Below, piece by piece: positions 59,280 through 64,000 of a stretch of 64,000 nucleotides of DNA. The first letter of the stretch is position 1. Each line of letters starts with the position of its first letter. The notes below the pieces were generated by a model. That model was given only the letters and a program-made list of their open reading frames with translations, did no database searches and was not told where the DNA came from. A program made the position numbers and the translations under genes. This stretch comes from CALINB01 sp938045325 (GTDB taxonomy: Bacteria; Pseudomonadota; Alphaproteobacteria; Rhodospirillales; CALINB01). The DNA lies in contig JAYNQW010000005.1 of NCBI GenBank assembly GCA_038114465.1, positions 62,001-126,000 on the forward strand, read 5' to 3'.

Positions 59280-60665
59280 ATGGTTCTGAACTTCCCGCAA
59301 AACGGAATTCCCAATCAAGCCGATCCGGAATTGATCAATGCGTGGCTCGAAGAAGGATTTCAGCTTCACCAGGCGGGTCAATTGGATCAGGCAATCGCAC
59401 TGTATCAACGCGTTTTAAAAGCCGACCCGAAAAACGTTGAAGCGTTGTATCTCTCGGGCGCGGTCAATGTAATGCGTGAAAACTATCTTGAAGCGGTGAT
59501 ACAGCTCTCAAGCGCCTTAAAAACCGACCCCGATTTTGCGCCTGCCTACGGTTTATTAGGCGAAGCCCAAAAAAACCTCGGCGATTATCACAGTGCCGCC
59601 GCAAATTATCAGCGTGCCATCACGTTTGAACCGGAGAATTTCGATTTGTGGAATCAATACGGCAACGCCTTGCGCCTCAGCGGTGACATTGCCGGTGCCC
59701 AGAAAGCCTACGCTAAAAAATCCGCACTGAAGTATCGACCCGGTGAACAATCGGTTTCGGATAACCCGGATTTCAGCTTCACTTCAAAAACCAAGCTTCG
59801 CCATGACATCGAACAGTTCCAGTATTTGATTGAGAAAAACAAAATCGACCGTCGTTATCAGCAAACAATCGATACCTACACCGATTTACTTGAAAACTTT
59901 CCAATCAATCCGGACGATCCGTACACATCACCCATACCCGAATCGTTTCGCGCCGAATTCGCACCGACCTATAACCGTCATGTCTATTTTCGCGACACAC
60001 CGGCAAGCAGCCAATCGATCATCAATCCGTCCTTGGATCCGGCCGCCATTGAAGCCGATTACGCAAAAAACGAACCGGGCATCACATACTTCGACGATTT
60101 TTTAAAGCCCGATACACTGCAGGCCATTCGCGAACATTGCCTCGAATCCATGGTCTGGCATGAATTTCGATACGCGAACGGCTACCTCGGTGCCTTCATG
60201 AACGAAGGATTTTTCTGTCCGTTGCTTAATCAGATTGTCGAAGCGTTGCCAAAAACATTGCCCGGCATTTTTAAAGATCATCAATTGATCAATTTGTGGG
60301 GATATAAATACGACAGTTCCATGACCGGTATCGACCGGCATGCCGATGAGGCGGCCGTGAATGTGAATTTCTGGATTACCCCCGACGACGCCAACCTCGA
60401 TCCAAATACCGGCGGCCTGGTGATTTGGAATCAAGAAGCTCCGCTCGATTGGGATTTCGAAAAATTCAATGCCGATCAGGATGCAATCAAGGCCTTTTTG
60501 GAAGAATCCGGCGCGCAATCCATTCGCGTTCCACACAAGCAAAACCGGGCCGTCATCTTTAATTCCGATTTATTTCACGCAACCGATGAAATCCATTTCA
60601 AGAACGGCTACGAGAATCGGCGGATCAATATCACCCTGCTTTATGGCCGGCGTCATCAAGACTAG
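59280..60665 (+). CDS. TPR protein with C-terminal 2-oxoglutarate/Fe(II) oxygenase-like domain
   Basis: A 461-residue protein I cannot assign to a named family. Residues about 20-155 form three or four TPR repeats (AIALYQRVLKADPKNVEALY; AVIQLSSALKTDPDFAPAYG; SAAANYQRAITFEPENFDLW). The C-terminal part carries the Fe(II)-ligand set expected of a 2-oxoglutarate oxygenase: HxD at His354/Asp356 (TGIDRHADEAAVN), a distal His433 (SDLFHATDE) and the co-substrate Arg447 or Arg448 (NRRINITLLYG). Such fusions often hydroxylate proteins or sugar-linked targets. It separates divL (28 bases upstream) from tsaE, which are neighbours in many relatives. Confidence 0.8.
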   Translation: MVLNFPQNGIPNQADPELINAWLEEGFQLHQAGQLDQAIALYQRVLKADPKNVEALYLSGAVNVMRENYLEAVIQLSSALKTDPDFAPAYGLLGEAQKNLGDYHSAAANYQRAITFEPENFDLWNQYGNALRLSGDIAGAQKAYAKKSALKYRPGEQSVSDNPDFSFTSKTKLRHDIEQFQYLIEKNKIDRRYQQTIDTYTDLLENFPINPDDPYTSPIPESFRAEFAPTYNRHVYFRDTPASSQSIINPSLDPAAIEADYAKNEPGITYFDDFLKPDTLQAIREHCLESMVWHEFRYANGYLGAFMNEGFFCPLLNQIVEALPKTLPGIFKDHQLINLWGYKYDSSMTGIDRHADEAAVNVNFWITPDDANLDPNTGGLVIWNQEAPLDWDFEKFNADQDAIKAFLEESGAQSIRVPHKQNRAVIFNSDLFHATDEIHFKNGYENRRINITLLYGRRHQD

Positions 60666-60681
60666 CGGCCCCATGGCCGGA

Positions 60682-60711
60682 GCCGCAGGGATTTTGCGCC
60701 TCCCTTGCGGC
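60682..60711. other. GC-rich stem-loop between the TPR/oxygenase gene and tsaE
   Basis: GCCGCAGGGA and TCCCTTGCGGC can form a ten-pair stem with one bulged base around a nine-base loop. It starts 17 bases after the upstream stop and ends about 29 bases before the tsaE start. No T-run follows, so it is not a standard intrinsic terminator; it might attenuate or stabilise the transcript. Confidence 0.4.
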
Positions 60712-60739
60712 TGACACCCGCGCCCGATAAAACCAATCC

Positions 60740-61228
60740 ATGAATGGCGCACACTCAGCCCCTTTGACGGTCGTGCTTGAACTGAACGATGAACAGGCAA
60801 CCCTTGAGCTGGCCGCAACACTGGCCCGCCAGTCAGTTGCCCGCGACATCATCGCCCTGACCGGCGAACTCGGCGCTGGGAAAACAACGTTTGCACGCGG
60901 CTTTATCGGTGCGAAGCGCAACCAGCCGGAGGATGTCCCCAGCCCGACATTCACCTTGGTGCAACTTTACGAAACGGACCGCGAAACGATTTATCATTTC
61001 GATCTTTACCGGCTCAACGCGCCGGAAGAAGCTTACGAACTCGATATCGAGGACGCCTTCGCTTCCGGCATTTCACTGATCGAGTGGCCGGAAAAGCTCG
61101 GCGCCTTGCTGCCTCGCGACAGTCTCGGCGTCCGGCTTGAATTCAGCGAAAATCCGGGGGCCCGCCGCGCCGTCATCACGGCACCGCCACATTGGCACGG
61201 CCGGTTGAAGGAGGCGGGCCTTGACTGA
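60740..61228 (+). CDS. tsaE: tRNA threonylcarbamoyladenosine biosynthesis ATPase TsaE
   Basis: A 162-residue P-loop protein. Walker A is LTGELGAGKTTFARGFIG (about residue 40), followed by PSPTFTLVQLYE, IYHFDLYRL and ISLIEWPEKLG, all diagnostic. It works with TsaB and TsaD to make the t6A modification of ANN-decoding tRNAs. It overlaps the amgK start by eight bases. Ahead of it lies the TPR/oxygenase gene; divL is further upstream. Confidence 0.95.
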   Translation: MNGAHSAPLTVVLELNDEQATLELAATLARQSVARDIIALTGELGAGKTTFARGFIGAKRNQPEDVPSPTFTLVQLYETDRETIYHFDLYRLNAPEEAYELDIEDAFASGISLIEWPEKLGALLPRDSLGVRLEFSENPGARRAVITAPPHWHGRLKEAGLD

Positions 61229-62246
61229 GCGGACCGCGCGCATCAATCAATTTTTACAAGCCAATGGTTGGGGCGAGGCCGATTGCAAACCGCTGGCCAG
61301 TGATGCTTCGTTTCGGCGTTACATCCGCCTCACGCAAAACGGCCAAGCTGCTTTGCTCATGGATGCACCGCCGCCGAAAGAATCCGTTTCGCCGTTCATC
61401 AAGATTGCAAAACATCTTCACGCGCTGGGTTTCAGCGCACCGGAGATTTACGCCGAAGACGAAACACACGGGCTGTTATTAATAGAAGATTTCGGCGAGC
61501 ACACGTTCACCCGTTTATTACTAAACGGCGCCGATGAAACCGCGCTTTACGAACTCGCGACCGATACCTTGATCGCGCTTCACCGGTTGCCCGCCGATCA
61601 AGCGATCCCCGGCGATCTCGCGTCTTATGACCAGCAACACCTGCAGGATGAAGCCGTTTTATGGGCCGATTGGTATATTCCCGCCGTCACGGGCGCGCCG
61701 ATGCCGGCGGCAATGCGAAAAAGTTACGTGATGGCTTGGTTCGAATGCTTTCGCCTGTTGGATAATCAGCCGCAAACATTGGTGCTGCGCGATTACCATG
61801 TCGATAACCTGATGCGCCTCGACGGACGCAGCGGCGTTCACGCCTGCGGCCTGCTGGATTTTCAGGATGCGGTGAAGGGCCCTTCGGCGTACGATTTAAT
61901 GTCGCTTTTGGAAGACGCCCGCCGGGATATCAGCGATTCGCTTCGAACCGCCATGCTGAACCGCTATTTTAACGCTTTTCCCGAACTCGACCGGGAGCGT
62001 TTTGAAACAGCCATCGCCGTATTAGGCGCACAGCGCCATACCAAAGTCATCGGCATTTTTACCCGACTGTGTTGGCGTGACGGCAAATCGGTTTACCTGC
62101 AACACATCCCCCGGGTTTGGCGGTTACTGGAGCGTTCCTTGAAACACCCCGCGCTTTCACCGGTTGTCAGTTGGCTCGACCGCAACATTCCCGCCGATCA
62201 GCGGATCACGCCGCCCAAACCGCCTCAATCGCAGGAGGCATCATGA
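61221..62246 (+). CDS. amgK: Anomeric N-acetylmuramate/N-acetylglucosamine kinase AmgK
   Basis: A 341-residue aminoglycoside phosphotransferase-fold kinase. The catalytic loop is LVLRDYHVDNLMRLDG, followed by the metal-binding GLLDFQDAVKGPSAYDLMSL. In Pseudomonas and Caulobacter AmgK phosphorylates MurNAc or GlcNAc at C1 to recycle peptidoglycan sugars. The start is TTG at 61221, supported by AAGGAGG six bases upstream within the end of tsaE. murU, which acts on its product, overlaps its stop by four bases. Confidence 0.92.
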   Translation: MTERTARINQFLQANGWGEADCKPLASDASFRRYIRLTQNGQAALLMDAPPPKESVSPFIKIAKHLHALGFSAPEIYAEDETHGLLLIEDFGEHTFTRLLLNGADETALYELATDTLIALHRLPADQAIPGDLASYDQQHLQDEAVLWADWYIPAVTGAPMPAAMRKSYVMAWFECFRLLDNQPQTLVLRDYHVDNLMRLDGRSGVHACGLLDFQDAVKGPSAYDLMSLLEDARRDISDSLRTAMLNRYFNAFPELDRERFETAIAVLGAQRHTKVIGIFTRLCWRDGKSVYLQHIPRVWRLLERSLKHPALSPVVSWLDRNIPADQRITPPKPPQSQEAS

Positions 62247-63001
62247 CAAAACAAAGAACCAAAACCCTTAAACCGCCGACAACGGCCATGGTGCTGGCCG
62301 CCGGGTATGGCACGCGCATGCGCCCCTTAACCGACACCCTCCCAAAACCCCTGGTACGCGTGCTGGACCGTGCGTTGATTGATCGTGTGCTCGACCGGCT
62401 TGAAGACGCCATGGTTGAGAAAGCCGTCGTCAACGTTCACTACTTAGGCGAACAAATCGAGAAGCACCTTAAAAGCCGGACGTCGCCCAAGATTGACATA
62501 TCCCGTGAAGAAGAATTGCTCGATACCGGTGGCGGCATTATCCATGCTCTATCAAAGTTAGGAAAAAATCCGTTTTATGCCGTCAACAGTGATGCGTTAT
62601 GGCTCAATGGTTACAAAGACGCCTTGCTGCGCTTGGCCCAACATTGGGATGATACCCAAATGGATGGACTGTTGTTGCTTCATTCCACGGTGGAAGCTTA
62701 CGGGTATGACGGCATGGGCGATTTTGTGATCGATCCTCTCGGCGGCTTGCAGCGCCGCCCCGAAGGCGAAGTCTCGCCGTATTTATTTACCGGCGTTCAG
62801 ATGTTGCACCCCAGGCTGTTTAAGAATGCACCGTCGGGACCATTTTCAATGAACCGGCTTTACGATGAAGCGATCGAAGTGGGCCGGCTTTACGGTGTTA
62901 TTCATGACGGCGAATGGTTTCATGTTGGCACCGTCGAAAGTCTCAAGGAAGCCGAGGATTACATCCAAGCCCGTTATGCCGGCACCCGGCACCGCTCATG
63001 A
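62243..63001 (+). CDS. murU: N-acetylmuramate alpha-1-phosphate uridylyltransferase MurU
   Basis: A 252-residue nucleotidyltransferase. The nucleotide motif is AMVLAAGYGTRMRPLTDTLP followed by KPLVRVLDRALI; SREEELLDTGGGIIHALSKL and AVNSDALW lie further on, and FHVGTVESLKEAE near the end. It makes UDP-MurNAc from MurNAc-1-phosphate, bypassing fosfomycin-sensitive MurA when combined with AmgK. ATG 62243 has GGAGG upstream and lies within the amgK stop region; a longer frame has no family similarity. Its stop overlaps addB by four bases. Confidence 0.93.
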   Translation: MTKQRTKTLKPPTTAMVLAAGYGTRMRPLTDTLPKPLVRVLDRALIDRVLDRLEDAMVEKAVVNVHYLGEQIEKHLKSRTSPKIDISREEELLDTGGGIIHALSKLGKNPFYAVNSDALWLNGYKDALLRLAQHWDDTQMDGLLLLHSTVEAYGYDGMGDFVIDPLGGLQRRPEGEVSPYLFTGVQMLHPRLFKNAPSGPFSMNRLYDEAIEVGRLYGVIHDGEWFHVGTVESLKEAEDYIQARYAGTRHRS

Positions 63002-64000
63002 CGAAACTTTCAGACAAGCGGGCCAGCCGGTCCAACGTGTACACCATCCCGCCGGGCACACCCTTCGTCGATGTATTGGCAACGGGCATCCGCGATCTTG
63101 CCGGCGATGAACCTGAAAATCTCACACGCTGTACGGTGATGCTGCCGACACAACGCGCGCGCCGGGCCCTGCAAGAGGCATTTCTGCGCCAAAGTGCCGG
63201 GCGGGCGTTGCTGTTGCCGAAGCTCGTCGCACTCGGCGAGCTTGATGAGGATGAGTTGGCATTGTCCCAACCGCTTGATGAAACAACATCCGGCGATATC
63301 GGCCATCCGTTATCCGTGCCGCCGGCCATGCCGGGAATTCGGCGCCGCCTTCTGCTGGCGCGAATGATCATGTCACGACCTGACATCAACATCCGCGCTG
63401 ATCAGGCGGCCTGGCTTGCCGCCGAGTTGGCCCGGCTGCTTGATCAGGTTCATACCGAGCAATTGAGTTTTGATAAGCTTGCGAGTCTCGTGCCTGACGA
63501 GTTTGCCGAACACTGGCAAATTACGCTTACGTTTCTTGAAATTTTGACAGATGCTTGGCCTAAAATTCTTGAAGAAGAAGGCTGTATCGATCCGGCGGAC
63601 CGGCGAAACCGTTTACTTGAAACACAGGCAATACTTTGGCGCCGGGAGCCGCCAGATGACCTCATCATCGCCGCCGGTTCAACTGGTACAATCCCTGCCA
63701 CCGCCGATCTTTTGAAAGTGATTGCCGGGCTCCCGCACGGCATGGTCGTTCTGCCCGGTTTCGATGCCGATGCCGGTCCGGCGATTTGGGACAGGTTGAG
63801 CCCCACACATCCGCAATACACCATGGTGCAATTACTTGATCACTTAGGTGTTGATCCAAGCGATGTCATACCGTGGCCTTATGAGACGCAAAAAGAACCG
63901 GCCATCAACCGGTTGCCGTTGATCCGAAGGGCCTTAGCACCGGCCGGCGCCGATTTACCGGGCGATAAGCCGGAGCCCGTTACCGAGGAAACACTCAACG
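62998..64000 (+). CDS. addB: Double-strand break repair protein AddB (5' part, runs off the window)
   Basis: An open frame from ATG 62998 continues to the window end (334 codons seen). The ATG overlaps the murU stop by four bases. It reads NVYTIPPGTPFVDVLATGI, then VMLPTQRARRALQEAFL and, near residue 220, LIIAAGSTGTIPATADLLKV, a stretch typical of alphaproteobacterial AddB. AddB is the nuclease/helicase-like partner of AddA that processes double-strand ends for RecA. The 3' part and its iron-sulfur nuclease domain lie beyond the window. Confidence 0.92.
   Translation, partial: MTKLSDKRASRSNVYTIPPGTPFVDVLATGIRDLAGDEPENLTRCTVMLPTQRARRALQEAFLRQSAGRALLLPKLVALGELDEDELALSQPLDETTSGDIGHPLSVPPAMPGIRRRLLLARMIMSRPDINIRADQAAWLAAELARLLDQVHTEQLSFDKLASLVPDEFAEHWQITLTFLEILTDAWPKILEEEGCIDPADRRNRLLETQAILWRREPPDDLIIAAGSTGTIPATADLLKVIAGLPHGMVVLPGFDADAGPAIWDRLSPTHPQYTMVQLLDHLGVDPSDVIPWPYETQKEPAINRLPLIRRALAPAGADLPGDKPEPVTEETLN

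Overview
The window reads as chromosomal core genome of an alphaproteobacterium. The main reasons are gene order and content: a TTGACT-N17-TATACA promoter before rpmH-rnpA-yidD-yidC-engB-argB; 4.5S RNA-dnaX-ybaB-recR; a membrane-anchored CycM-type cytochrome c next to kdsB-pheA; ChvI/ChvG followed by a short HPr kinase, RapZ and an EIIA-HPr-EI phosphotransferase chain; and divL (the kinase-like protein with Tyr in place of His), tsaE, amgK, murU and addB. Composition is moderately GC-rich by eye and even along the window. I found no transposase, integrase, phage gene, CRISPR array, rRNA or tRNA gene.

Layout. 1-3.8 kb: tail of a gamma-glutamyltranspeptidase, an orphan sensor kinase, and a flavin disulfide oxidoreductase paired with a TVP38/DedA-like membrane protein. 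4-9.1 kb: ribosomal protein L34, RNase P protein, YidD/YidC membrane insertion, EngB, arginine synthesis (argB) and a HAD phosphatase. 9.2-11.8 kb: lysine/diaminopimelate synthesis (dapD, dapE) and an unknown membrane protein. 11.8-15.8 kb: truA, fmt, def, rmuC and a DUF411 protein. 15.9-17 kb: a polyphosphate kinase 2 gene preceded by a perfect FNR/FixK-type box. 17-22.4 kb: a six-gene minus-strand module (cupin, three paralogous FMN 2-hydroxyacid dehydrogenases/oxidases, and the two subunits of a ThDP 2-oxoacid decarboxylase of the sulfopyruvate type). 22.5-26.5 kb: nitronate monooxygenase, recR, ybaB, dnaX and the SRP RNA. 26.5-31.9 kb: a lipoprotein with a degenerate cupredoxin-like region, a 3 x 29-bp tandem repeat, nudC, pheA, kdsB, cycM and hisN. 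31.9-37.6 kb: a YejABEF-type peptide ABC importer. 37.6-45.2 kb: uppP, glutamate synthase gltD/gltB and a DUF423 protein. 45.2-49 kb: GTP-dependent PEP carboxykinase and a Kef-type antiporter. 49.2-55.6 kb: ChvI/ChvG, HprK, RapZ, EIIA, HPr and EI. 55.6-64 kb: ahcY with a structured leader, divL, a TPR/2-oxoglutarate oxygenase-like gene, tsaE, amgK, murU and the start of addB.

How the genes work together. The 49-56 kb block looks like a regulatory unit with no sugar permease: an envelope stress two-component pair, the HPr kinase that would phosphorylate HPr on Ser, and a soluble EI-HPr-EIIA relay, close to the gluconeogenic gene for PEP carboxykinase. AmgK and MurU recycle peptidoglycan amino sugars, sharing an overlapping operon with tsaE and addB and lying downstream of the cell-cycle regulator divL. 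The least explained region is the hydroxyacid dehydrogenase/decarboxylase module. It looks built to oxidise one or more 2-hydroxyacids to 2-oxoacids and decarboxylate them; its substrate cannot be told from the sequence.
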